From: an uncultured Ruminococcus sp.
GTDB taxonomy: Bacteria > Bacillota > Clostridia > Oscillospirales > Ruminococcaceae
Length of the DNA: 64,000 nucleotides
Assembly: GCF_934476685.1 (NCBI RefSeq)
Contig: NZ_CAKSNX010000008.1
Coordinates: 1 to 64,000, forward strand
Direction: 5' to 3'
Part shown: positions 9,697 to 17,641 of the stretch, one piece after another
Layout of the letters: every line of letters begins with the position of its first letter
How positions within the stretch are numbered: position 1 is the stretch's first letter
Translations under genes and position numbers: made by a program
The notes under the pieces: generated by a model
What the model was told of the DNA's origin: nothing
The model's database searches: none
The model's input: only the letters and a program-made list of their open reading frames with translations

Positions 9697-10455
9697 ATGT
9701 ATAAGATACTTTTAGCGGAGGACGACGCAGATATGCGCTTTATATATTCAAGAATGTCAGTATGGAAAGACAGCGGTTTTGTTATAACAAAGGAAGTTTC
9801 CAACGGCAGGGACGCTCTTGCGGCGGTCAAAAGCGAAGATTTTGACCTTGTGCTGACGGATATAAGAATGCCATTTATTGACGGGATCGAGCTGCTGGAA
9901 AAGATAAACGAGCTTGGCATAAATGTATGCGTGGCTTTTATAAGCTCATATGACGAGTTCGAGTATGCGAGAAAAGGGCTTGTGCTGGGGGCGTTCGATT
10001 ATCTTTTAAAGCCTGTGAACGAAGAAAAGCTTGGAAGTATGCTTGCAAGGGTAAAGGAAAAGCTTGCAGAGCAGCAAAGTCAGAACGTATGCGCAGACTA
10101 TGTGCTGTCCGCTCTGCAAGCTGTGGGCAGGAGCAATGACGACAGCTTTACGCAGGATATATGCACATATTTTTCAAACACAAGCTGCCGTGATATATCG
10201 GTGGAACAGGCGGCAGAGCATTTCGGTTTCAGCCGTGATTATTTCGGAAAGATGTTCCGCCGCCATATAGGCGAAAGTTTCAGCAGGTTCAGCACACTTG
10301 TCAAGATAGAATATGCCAAAGAACTGCTGTGGCAAAGCGGTCTGAAAGCCTATGAGATAAGTGAAGAACTTGGTTATTCAAGCGCAGATTATTTCACAAA
10401 GGTTTTCAAGGAAACAACGGGTATCTCCCCTGCTCAATACAGGCAGCAGATATGA
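9697..10455 (+). CDS. AraC-family response regulator
   Basis: A 252-residue two-component regulator. The N-terminal receiver has the acidic pair EDD near residue 8, phospho-Asp D55 in LVLTDIRMP and Lys near 103 in LLKP. The C-terminal 100 residues form an AraC-type double helix-turn-helix (HFGFSRDYFGKMF, then ELGYSSADYFTKVFK). The ATG at 9697 is 6 nt after GGAGGTGA, which overlaps the stop of the kinase gene, so the two genes are translationally linked and form a pair. Its targets are unknown; the urt genes just downstream are candidates by position only. Confidence 0.9.
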   Translation: MYKILLAEDDADMRFIYSRMSVWKDSGFVITKEVSNGRDALAAVKSEDFDLVLTDIRMPFIDGIELLEKINELGINVCVAFISSYDEFEYARKGLVLGAFDYLLKPVNEEKLGSMLARVKEKLAEQQSQNVCADYVLSALQAVGRSNDDSFTQDICTYFSNTSCRDISVEQAAEHFGFSRDYFGKMFRRHIGESFSRFSTLVKIEYAKELLWQSGLKAYEISEELGYSSADYFTKVFKETTGISPAQYRQQI

Positions 10456-10511
10456 CTTGACTGAAAAATATAGGATTTTCTCTGATTTTTTATGTTTTTA
10501 TCTCACCCTCC

Positions 10512-10533
10512 CTGTGCTATACTATAAGCACAG
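10512..10533 (+). promoter_or_regulatory. Possible promoter -10 inside a small palindrome
   Basis: A 7-bp inverted repeat (CTGTGCT / AGCACAG) surrounds TATACT (10518-10523) and touches the AGGAGG ribosome site of the next gene. The matching -35 (TTTTTA, 10495-10500) is poor. It could be an operator, or a hairpin that masks the ribosome site. Confidence 0.35.
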
Positions 10534-10545
10534 GAGGTGATAGAA

Positions 10546-11238
10546 ATGGACAATTTCGTTATAACCATTGCAAGAGGCTTCGGAAGCGGCGGAAAGCAGA
10601 TAGGGCTTGCGCTTTCAAAGCAGCTGGGTATCCCATGTTATGAAAGTCAGATACTCAGTATGGCTTCAAATTACAGCGGGATAAACAAGGACCTGTTCTT
10701 TCAGGTGGACGAAAAGCTGAGAGGTTATCACCTTATCAAGCGGCTTATGAAATCCGCCAACAAGGACGATATCGTCGAACCGACGGACAAAAGCTTCATT
10801 TCTGACGTAAATCTTTACAACATTCAGGCAAAGATAATCAAGGAGCTTGGCAGGCAGCAATCCTGCATCATCATTGGAAAATGCGCAAATCACCTGCTGC
10901 GTGATTATGACAACACTGTCAGCGTTTACATTGAAGCGCCGAGAGCGTTTTGTGTGAAGAACGTTATCGAAAGGCTTGGCGTAACAGAAGAGGAAGCACA
11001 CAAGATGATCTATCAGACGGACAGGTACAGAGCCGATTACTACAAATATTACACAGGCGGCGAAACCTGGACGAACCCAGTGCTTTATGATATGACGCTT
11101 AATTCCGACCGTATCGGAATGGAAAAATGCACAGAGCTTATTATCCAATATCTGAAGATCAAGCTTGGCGATGATATCCTTGAGAAAAAGGGTACGGCTG
11201 AAAATGAAAAGGCTCTCAGACAGCTTGGATTGTATTAA
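10546..11238 (+). CDS. Cytidylate-kinase-like family protein
   Basis: A 230-residue soluble protein of the cytidylate-kinase-like P-loop family. It opens with ITIARGFGSGGKQIGLALSK, a variant nucleotide-binding loop, then ends in a region with DRYRADYYKYYTGGETW, the lid-like element typical of this group. The ATG at 10546 is 8 nt after AGGAGG; an in-frame GTG at 10537 overlaps that site and was not chosen. The family is distinct from housekeeping Cmk and its substrate is not established. It lies between the two-component pair and urtA, and a paralog sits at 33657-34262. Confidence 0.75.
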   Translation: MDNFVITIARGFGSGGKQIGLALSKQLGIPCYESQILSMASNYSGINKDLFFQVDEKLRGYHLIKRLMKSANKDDIVEPTDKSFISDVNLYNIQAKIIKELGRQQSCIIIGKCANHLLRDYDNTVSVYIEAPRAFCVKNVIERLGVTEEEAHKMIYQTDRYRADYYKYYTGGETWTNPVLYDMTLNSDRIGMEKCTELIIQYLKIKLGDDILEKKGTAENEKALRQLGLY

Positions 11239-11282
11239 GATAAGAAAGATAAGAGAGATAAAAACAGAATATCACAACAATG

Positions 11283-11340
11283 AAGTTGGTTTATCTGCAT
11301 TTGGCAAGAGTTCAGACTAGGCAGAGGACCAATTTTTTAT
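11283..11340 (+). terminator. Hairpin with U-tract in the urtA leader (terminator or attenuator)
   Basis: A two-part stem (11283-11290 with 11328-11335; 11294-11298 with 11321-11325) encloses a 22-nt loop and is followed by TTTTTT. It lies between the cytidylate-kinase-like gene and urtA. It may end the upstream transcript or attenuate the transporter operon. The loop lacks the ANTAR hexaloop seen at the kinase and urease leaders. Confidence 0.5.
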
Positions 11341-11391
11341 TTGCTAGGAAAAAGTGAAAGTAAAAAGTAAAATGAATTGGAGGAAAATACT

Positions 11392-12633
11392 ATGAAAAAG
11401 GTAAGAATGAAGAAGTTTTTAGCGGTGCTTTCGGTGGCAGCTATGACAGCGGCAATGTTCACAGCCTGCGGAAACAATGAAAGCTCAGACAGCGGTGACG
11501 GCGATACAGTAAAGGTCGGACTTCTCCACTCGCTGACAGGTTCAATGGCTATCAGTGAAAAGTCCGTAAGAGATGCAGAGGTGCTTGCTATCAAGGAGAT
11601 CAACGAAGCAGGCGGTGTAAACGGCAAGCAGATCGAGTATGTTGAAGAGGACGGTGCTTCCGAGCCTTCAACATTCGCAACAAAGGCTGAAAAGCTTATC
11701 GACAGCGAGGGCGTTTCAACTATCTTCGGCTGCTGGACTTCATCATCGAGAAAGGCAGTAAAGCCTATCGTTGAGGAATACGGCTCACTGCTCTGGTATC
11801 CTGTACAGTATGAGGGTATGGAAAGCTCATCGAACATCGTTTATACAGGAGCAGCACCTAACCAGCAGATCGTTCCTGCTATCGACTATCTTCTCGATCA
11901 GGGGTATAAGAAGTTCTTCCTGCTGGGTTCAGACTACGTTTTTCCAAGAACAGCAAATATGATAATCAACGCTCAGCTTGAAGCAAAGGGTGCAGAGGTA
12001 GTCGGCGAGGAATACGCTGATATGGATCAGACAGATTTTGCGGCTATCATTTCAAAGATCGAGGCAGCAAAGCCTGACGTTATCATCAACACCCTCAACG
12101 GAACAGGCAACGTTTCATTCTTCAAGCAGATGTCTGAAAAGAACTACACAAGCAATGAATATATGACGATGTCATTCTCTATCGCAGAGGAAGAGGTAGC
12201 AACTATCGGTGCTGACATTCTTAAAGGTCACATGGTATCATGGAACTATTATCAGACAACTGACACAGATAAGAACAAGGATTTTGTAACAGCATACAAG
12301 GAAGCTTACGGTGAGAACAGAGTTACATCAGACCCTGCCGAGGCTGCATATGACGCAGTTTATCTCTGGAAGGAAGCCTGCGAAAAGGCAGACAGCTTTG
12401 AACCGGAGGACGTTATCAAGGCAGTTGAAACAGGCGAGATCTCATTTGACGCACCGGAGGGTACAGTTACTATACAGGGCGACAATCACCACCTTGTAAA
12501 GCCAGTTAGGATCGGACAGGTCGGCGAGGACGGACTTATCAATGAAGTTTACGCTACTGACCCTGTTGCTCCTGACCCATATCTTTCAACATATGACTGG
12601 GCAGTCAAGGCAGGCATCCAGCCGCTTGAGTAA
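11392..12633 (+). CDS. urtA: Urea ABC transporter substrate-binding lipoprotein UrtA
   Basis: A 413-residue extracytoplasmic receptor. The first 25 residues form a lipoprotein signal with a lipobox ending in TAC. The mature protein has the periplasmic-binding fold of the branched-chain amino acid/amide family: VGLLHSLTGSMAISE, then INEAGGVNGKQIEY, and FGCWTSSSRKAVKPIVE, which is characteristic of UrtA rather than LivJ. It delivers urea to the UrtBC permease. The ATG at 11392 follows GGAGG. It is first in a five-gene urt operon and is separated from urtB by a strong hairpin that could favour higher receptor levels. Confidence 0.93.
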   Translation: MKKVRMKKFLAVLSVAAMTAAMFTACGNNESSDSGDGDTVKVGLLHSLTGSMAISEKSVRDAEVLAIKEINEAGGVNGKQIEYVEEDGASEPSTFATKAEKLIDSEGVSTIFGCWTSSSRKAVKPIVEEYGSLLWYPVQYEGMESSSNIVYTGAAPNQQIVPAIDYLLDQGYKKFFLLGSDYVFPRTANMIINAQLEAKGAEVVGEEYADMDQTDFAAIISKIEAAKPDVIINTLNGTGNVSFFKQMSEKNYTSNEYMTMSFSIAEEEVATIGADILKGHMVSWNYYQTTDTDKNKDFVTAYKEAYGENRVTSDPAEAAYDAVYLWKEACEKADSFEPEDVIKAVETGEISFDAPEGTVTIQGDNHHLVKPVRIGQVGEDGLINEVYATDPVAPDPYLSTYDWAVKAGIQPLE

Positions 12634-12668
12634 TTTCAGCATAATAATCAATCCTCTATAAGTACCTT

Positions 12669-12700
12669 TATTGCACAGCCTTTTATGAGGCTGTGCAATA
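12669..12700 (+). other. Intercistronic hairpin between urtA and urtB
   Basis: A perfect 13-bp inverted repeat (12669-12681 with 12688-12700) with a 6-nt loop and no following U-tract. Such structures often protect the 3' end of receptor-gene mRNA from exonucleases. A similar one follows the amino-acid receptor gene at 38486-38513. Confidence 0.6.
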
Positions 12701-12730
12701 TTCAGGAACGAAAGGACGTGGCAAAAATCT

Positions 12731-13636
12731 ATGGATCGTTTTATAAACACCCTTTTCAACGGCGTGAGCCTTAGTTCTATCATACTTCTGACCTCACTGG
12801 GTCTTGCGATAACTTTCGGACTTATGCGTGTTATCAATATGGCGCACGGCGAGTTCGTTATGATAGGCGCATACACGACCTATGTTGTTCAGCAGATATT
12901 CGTTAAATACTGTCCCGAAAGCATTCGTGATATTTACTATTTCATAGCAATACCCGCTGCATTTGCAGTGACATTCATTCTCGGAAGCCTGCTTGAAAGG
13001 TTCATAATCTCTCGGCTGTACGGGCGGGAAATTGACAGCTTACTGGCTACCTGGGGAATAAGTCTTATCTTACAGCAGGCGGCACGAAGTATTTTCGGCA
13101 CACAGGGAGTGAACGTTACTGCGCCGTCTTTCCTTAACGGCGGTATAAAGATCGGCGGCTGCACATTCTCATACAACAGACTTTTCATCATTCTTCTTGT
13201 GGCGCTCTGTCTGCTGCTGGTATGGTTCATTATGTACAGATCAAACTTCGGCAAGCAGATGAGAGCCGTTATGCAGAACAGAACAATGGCTAAATGCATG
13301 GGCATAAACTCACGAAAGGTGGATAACATCACCTTTGCTATCGGCTCAGGTCTTGCAGGCATTGCAGGCTGTTCCGTAGCTCTTCTCGGCTCTATCGACT
13401 CAACGGTAGGTCAGAGCTATATCGTAAACAGCTTTATGGCAGTAGTCCTCGGCGGTGTAGGCAAGCTCCTCGGCACGGTCATCGGATCTGTAATAATCGG
13501 CTCGGCAAGCATTTTCACAGAGAACTATACTTCATCAACTATCGCAAAAGCTATCGTTCTGCTCATAGTTATAATCTTTTTGCAGAAGCGTCCGCAGGGA
13601 CTTTTCGTTATCAAGAGCAGAAATCTTGACGAATAA
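12731..13636 (+). CDS. urtB: Urea ABC transporter permease UrtB
   Basis: A 301-residue LivH-type inner-membrane permease with about eight membrane helices. Diagnostic stretches are LGLAITFGLMRVINMAHGEF near residue 25, MRAVMQNRTMAKCMGI and the C-terminal GGVGKLLGTVIGS. It forms the membrane channel with UrtC. Order and spacing (urtA-B-C-D-E, all plus) identify it as the urea rather than the leucine system. Confidence 0.92.
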   Translation: MDRFINTLFNGVSLSSIILLTSLGLAITFGLMRVINMAHGEFVMIGAYTTYVVQQIFVKYCPESIRDIYYFIAIPAAFAVTFILGSLLERFIISRLYGREIDSLLATWGISLILQQAARSIFGTQGVNVTAPSFLNGGIKIGGCTFSYNRLFIILLVALCLLLVWFIMYRSNFGKQMRAVMQNRTMAKCMGINSRKVDNITFAIGSGLAGIAGCSVALLGSIDSTVGQSYIVNSFMAVVLGGVGKLLGTVIGSVIIGSASIFTENYTSSTIAKAIVLLIVIIFLQKRPQGLFVIKSRNLDE

Positions 13637-13653
13637 GGGAGGTGTTCTGGTTT

Positions 13654-14766
13654 ATGAAACTCAGCAGGTTCTTTAAAAAGCGTGGGGCTGCGGTAAGCTT
13701 TCTCATAATAGCTGCCGTCCTCGGAATAATGCCTTTACTTCTCAATGCCGGAATGCTTTCGGGTTCATCAACGGTATTGTTCCTCGGAAAATGCATGGCT
13801 TTCGCCATAGCTGCAATGGGTATTGATCTTATCTGGGGTTATACGGGAATACTCAGCCTTGGTCACGGACTTTATTTTGCCCTCGGCGGATACTGCATGG
13901 CGATGTATCTGAAACTTCAGGAAACCGGCGGAAAGATAACCGACTTTATGCACATCGGCGGACTTGAAGAACTTCCGCTCATATGGAAACCTTTCAACTC
14001 ATTTGCGCTGACTCTTATCCTTATCATAGCTGTTCCGTCTGTTGTGGCATTTATTATCGGCTACTTCATTTTCAAGAACAGAGTTAAGGGTGTATACTTC
14101 TCGATCATCTCGCAGGCTCTTACATGGGCGGCATATTCGATCTTCATTGCTCTTTCAACATACACCAACGGAAACGTAGGAATAACCGAGATAAAGACTA
14201 TCTTCGGCAGCATAAAGGGCAATCTCCACAGGACTGAAATGTTCAAGCTTTATTATCTCGCTCTTATTCTTATGACGCTGATATTCGCACTTTCAAGATT
14301 TCTCGTCAGCCGCAAGTTCGGCAAGCTGCTTATCGCTATAAGGGACGGCGAGAACAGAACTTATTTTTCGGGATACAAGGTAAGCGCATTCAAGAACTTC
14401 ATTTATGTTCTTTCAGCAGCTTTCGCAGGTATCGCAGGAGCAGTTTTCGTAAACTTCAACGGCAGCATCACTCCGTCACAGATGACGATATCCTATTCTA
14501 TCACAATGGTGATATGGGTAGCCGTAGGCGGAAGAGGTACGATAATCGGTGCTGTTATCGGCGCATTCCTTATCAACCTCTGTGAATACAACCTCAGCTC
14601 AGGCAGTATGGTTGAGATATGGCAGTACATCATCGGCGCTGTATTCTGCGTAACGATAATCTTCTTCAAGAGCGGTATAGTAGGCATTGTCAGCGAACAG
14701 CTGCCTGCACTTTTCCGCAGGATAAAGGCAAAGGGCAAGGATACAAAGGTAAAGGAGGCGGCATAG
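13654..14766 (+). CDS. urtC: Urea ABC transporter permease UrtC
   Basis: A 370-residue LivM-type permease with about nine to ten membrane helices. It contains AMGIDLIWGYTGILSLGHGL, typical of this subunit, plus IRDGENRTYFSGY and VAVGGRGTIIGAVIGA. The start at ATG 13654 is 11 nt after GGGAGG; an in-frame GTG at 13642 overlaps the ribosome site. It pairs with UrtB and lies 17 bp after it. Confidence 0.92.
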   Translation: MKLSRFFKKRGAAVSFLIIAAVLGIMPLLLNAGMLSGSSTVLFLGKCMAFAIAAMGIDLIWGYTGILSLGHGLYFALGGYCMAMYLKLQETGGKITDFMHIGGLEELPLIWKPFNSFALTLILIIAVPSVVAFIIGYFIFKNRVKGVYFSIISQALTWAAYSIFIALSTYTNGNVGITEIKTIFGSIKGNLHRTEMFKLYYLALILMTLIFALSRFLVSRKFGKLLIAIRDGENRTYFSGYKVSAFKNFIYVLSAAFAGIAGAVFVNFNGSITPSQMTISYSITMVIWVAVGGRGTIIGAVIGAFLINLCEYNLSSGSMVEIWQYIIGAVFCVTIIFFKSGIVGIVSEQLPALFRRIKAKGKDTKVKEAA

Positions 14767-14767
14767 A

Positions 14768-15571
14768 ATGAGTATGGCAACGGCTAAAACAAAGAACGAT
14801 ATTGTTCCAAAGGACGATGTCGTCCTTGAGATCAACAATATCTCTGTCTGCTTTGACGGTTTCTATGCCTTAACTGAGGTAAAAACAACTGTACAGCGAA
14901 ACAGCATACACTTCTTTATCGGACCTAACGGTGCAGGCAAGACTACCCTGCTGGATATTATCTGTGCAAAAACAAAGCCGACCTCAGGAACGGTCATATT
15001 CCACCCAAAGGACAAAAAAGCCGTAAGGCTCACAGGAATGAAAGAATACAAGATAGTTCAGGAGGGCGTAGGAAGAAAGTTTCAGGTACCGTCGGTATTT
15101 GTGAACCTTACTGTACAGGAGAATATGATACTTTCTCTCAAAGGTCACAAGGGCATATTTGATTCAATTTTCAGAAAACCGTCAAAGGAGGATATGGAGA
15201 ATATCCGTTCAACTCTTGAACGTGTCGGACTTGAGGACAAGGCAGAGGAACGTGCGGGAAGTCTTGCCCACGGACAGAAGCAATGGCTGGAGATCGCTAT
15301 GCAGCTTGTTCAGAAGCCTGAGATAATCATGCTTGACGAACCTGCCGCAGGCATGGGCAAGCCTGAAACTTTCCGAACCGGCGAGATACTGAAAGAGATA
15401 AAGAAAGAATGTACCATAATCGTTATCGAGCATGATATGGATTTTGTAAAACAGGCGGCTGATATCGTAACGGTTCTTCATGAGGGAAAAATGCTTATGG
15501 AGGGCAACATAAACGATGTGCTTGCGGACAAGACCGTACAGGCGGTCTATCTTGGAAGAGGGGGCGAATAA
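14768..15571 (+). CDS. urtD: Urea ABC transporter ATP-binding protein UrtD
   Basis: A 267-residue LivG-type ATPase. Walker A is GPNGAGKTT, the signature region is LAHGQKQWLEIAMQL (a variant of LSGGQ usual in UrtD), Walker B is IIMLDEPAAGM and the H-loop is IVIEHDMDFV. It energises urea import with UrtE. It starts at ATG 14768 just after urtC with GGAGG upstream. An N-terminal extension of about 20 polar residues precedes the ABC domain. Confidence 0.92.
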   Translation: MSMATAKTKNDIVPKDDVVLEINNISVCFDGFYALTEVKTTVQRNSIHFFIGPNGAGKTTLLDIICAKTKPTSGTVIFHPKDKKAVRLTGMKEYKIVQEGVGRKFQVPSVFVNLTVQENMILSLKGHKGIFDSIFRKPSKEDMENIRSTLERVGLEDKAEERAGSLAHGQKQWLEIAMQLVQKPEIIMLDEPAAGMGKPETFRTGEILKEIKKECTIIVIEHDMDFVKQAADIVTVLHEGKMLMEGNINDVLADKTVQAVYLGRGGE

Positions 15572-15572
15572 A

Positions 15573-16265
15573 ATGCTCAGTATCAGAAATGTTGATTCAT
15601 ACTACGGTGAGAGCCGTGTCATAGAAGATCTGAGTTTCAATGTTGAAAAGGGAAAGATAGTGGGACTTATCGGCAGAAACGGCGTCGGCAAAAGCACTAC
15701 CCTTAAAAGCATCATGGGCATAGTTAAGACTCCCAAAGGTGAGATAATTTTTGACGGCGAAAACATCATCAAAAAGCCTGTCTATGAGCGTGTCAAGCTT
15801 GGCATAGGCTATGTGCCGCAGGGACGTGACATTTTTCCGCAGATGACAGTTGAGGAAAATATTGAGCTTGGTTTACAGCCAAAAGGCGGCAAGGGCAAAG
15901 TCCCCGATTACATATATGACCTTTTCCCCATACTTCCGAAATTTGCAAAGCGCAAGGGCGGTGACCTTTCGGGCGGTCAGCAGCAGCAGCTCGCCATTGC
16001 AAGAGCGCTGGCGGCTGAGCCTAAAATACTTATCCTTGACGAACCGACCGAGGGTATACAGCCTTCGATAATACAGGACATAGGTGCAGCCATACAGAAG
16101 ATAAACCAATGGAAAGGCATAACCGTTCTGCTGGTGGAACAGTACCTTGACTTTGTACTTGAAAACACAAACAAGCTGTATGTAATGGAAAAGGGCGAGA
16201 TAGTTTATTCAAACGAAACAAAGCTTGCCAACAAGGACGAAGTTCAGCGGCTTATGACCGAATAG
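15573..16265 (+). CDS. urtE: Urea ABC transporter ATP-binding protein UrtE
   Basis: A 230-residue LivF-type ATPase: Walker A GRNGVGKST, Q-loop GYVPQGRDIFPQMTVEENI, signature LSGGQQQQLAIARAL, Walker B ILILDEPTEGIQPSI and H-loop VLLVEQYLDF. The PTEGIQPSI stretch is typical of UrtE. The start at ATG 15573 lies one base past the urtD stop and follows GAGGGGG; longer in-frame starts run back inside urtD. It completes the transporter. Confidence 0.93.
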   Translation: MLSIRNVDSYYGESRVIEDLSFNVEKGKIVGLIGRNGVGKSTTLKSIMGIVKTPKGEIIFDGENIIKKPVYERVKLGIGYVPQGRDIFPQMTVEENIELGLQPKGGKGKVPDYIYDLFPILPKFAKRKGGDLSGGQQQQLAIARALAAEPKILILDEPTEGIQPSIIQDIGAAIQKINQWKGITVLLVEQYLDFVLENTNKLYVMEKGEIVYSNETKLANKDEVQRLMTE

Positions 16266-16297
16266 CGAATATCTTACAGAGAATAACGGGTGATAGA

Positions 16298-17368
16298 ATG
16301 TTTGAAAAAGCGGAGATACTTATTGTTGACGATATGCCTGAGCATATTGCCTTTGCGGGAACGATACTGAGAAACGAGGGTTTCAGAGTGCTTGGTGCGA
16401 CCAATGCGCAGGCGGCTCTGACGATGATCGAAAAGAGCAAGCCGCACCTCATCCTGCTGGACATAAAAATGGAGGGTATGGACGGTCTGGAACTTTGCAG
16501 GCATATAAAATCTGACGAAGCCACAAAGGAGATACCCGTTATATTTATGACCTCCGAATCCGATCCGACAGTTATAAAGGAAGGCTTTGAGCTTGGCTGC
16601 TGCGACTATGTGGTTAAGCCTTTCACAAAGGAAGAATTTCTTGCAAGGGTGAAAACCCACCTTGAAATATACAGCAAGCGGAGTGAACTGGAGGCTGCAA
16701 ACAATGAACTCAGCCTGTTCTGCTCGGCGATATCTCACGATCTGCGCTCGCCGCTCAACGTAACGCAGATGTTGGCGGACACTCTGAAAAAAGAGATCGT
16801 TTTGGGAAACACTGAGGACGCTTTAAAGATCACCGCAATGATAGAGGGAAAGACCTCAAAGCTTATCATGATGATAGAACGGCTGCTGAGTTTTTCAAAA
16901 ATGTGCAGCATAAAGCCTGAGTATGAGGAACTTGATATGAACGCTCTTATCAGGGATATCTTTGACGAATGCAAATCCGCAGAACCCGACCGCAGCATTA
17001 CGCTTATAGAGGGCAGTCTGCCGCAGGTCAGCGGAGATGATGTACTAGTGAGAATGCTGGTGAAAAATCTTATGACCAACGCATTCAAGTTCACCCGACA
17101 CAGGCAGAACGCAGTTATCACCGTATCAGCTATACCGAATGACAGCTATGCGGTAATATCATTCAAGGACAACGGAGCAGGTTTTGATATGGCATATGCC
17201 GACAAGCTTTTCGGTGTATTCCAGCGGCTTCACCTTGATGAAGAATATGAGGGCAGCGGCATAGGACTTGCCACAGCCGACCGCATAATAAAGCGCCATG
17301 GCGGAAAGATAGAAGCCTATGGCGAAGTGGATAAGGGAGCAGAATTTATTCTCTATTTTCCAAAATAA
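16298..17368 (+). CDS. Cytosolic REC-histidine kinase fusion
   Basis: A 356-residue soluble signalling protein with no membrane helix. Residues 1-125 are a receiver (VDD at 9-11, phospho-Asp D55 in LLDIKM, K107 in VVKPF). HisKA follows with SAISHDLRSPLN (His147), then HATPase_c with KDNGAGFD and GSGIGLATADRII. The receiver-first order suggests it is switched by another kinase and passes the signal on. It lies 32 bp after urtE and before the operon terminator, so it is probably co-transcribed with the urea transporter. Confidence 0.88.
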   Translation: MFEKAEILIVDDMPEHIAFAGTILRNEGFRVLGATNAQAALTMIEKSKPHLILLDIKMEGMDGLELCRHIKSDEATKEIPVIFMTSESDPTVIKEGFELGCCDYVVKPFTKEEFLARVKTHLEIYSKRSELEAANNELSLFCSAISHDLRSPLNVTQMLADTLKKEIVLGNTEDALKITAMIEGKTSKLIMMIERLLSFSKMCSIKPEYEELDMNALIRDIFDECKSAEPDRSITLIEGSLPQVSGDDVLVRMLVKNLMTNAFKFTRHRQNAVITVSAIPNDSYAVISFKDNGAGFDMAYADKLFGVFQRLHLDEEYEGSGIGLATADRIIKRHGGKIEAYGEVDKGAEFILYFPK

Positions 17369-17380
17369 TATGATGAAAAT

Positions 17381-17422
17381 GCCGTGGGTATCTGAGATAG
17401 ATCAGACCCACGGCTGTTTTTT
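17381..17422 (+). terminator. Terminator of the urt operon
   Basis: A perfect 9-bp GC-rich stem (17381-17389 with 17406-17414) followed by TGTTTTTT, 13 bp after the REC-kinase stop. Confidence 0.9.
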
Positions 17423-17540
17423 GTCTTTGTATGATGTGCAGAAATGGGTTGGGTCTAATGTTATTGTTGGGACTGTTATACTATTATATAAGGCACTTTG
17501 ATAACACTTAGAAAGTCCTTGACATTCTGCCGCTCATTCC

Positions 17541-17569
17541 TTGCCAATCGGCAAATTCTATGATATAAT
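17541..17569 (+). promoter_or_regulatory. Sigma-A promoter for the TetM-like/NYN gene
   Basis: TTGCCA (17541-17546), 17-bp spacer, TATAAT (17564-17569). Confidence 0.75.
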
Positions 17570-17582
17570 GATTTAATACAGC

Positions 17583-17614
17583 ACCGCACGCAAGGCTTGT
17601 GCGGTATTGCTTTT
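17583..17614 (+). promoter_or_regulatory. Leader hairpin with U-tract before the TetM-like gene
   Basis: A 7-bp stem (17583-17589 with 17599-17605), extendable by GCA/TGC pairs, is followed by TTTT, 28 bp before the start codon. Leaders of ribosomal-protection genes are often attenuated this way; that function is inferred here. Confidence 0.5.
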
Positions 17615-17641
17615 AAACTAAATTTCGATAGGACAGATAAA

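Noticed and set aside
11283..11340. A third ANTAR hairpin in the urtA leader
   Set aside because: The loop has GGCAAGAG but no six-base loop with A1 and G4 between GC stems.
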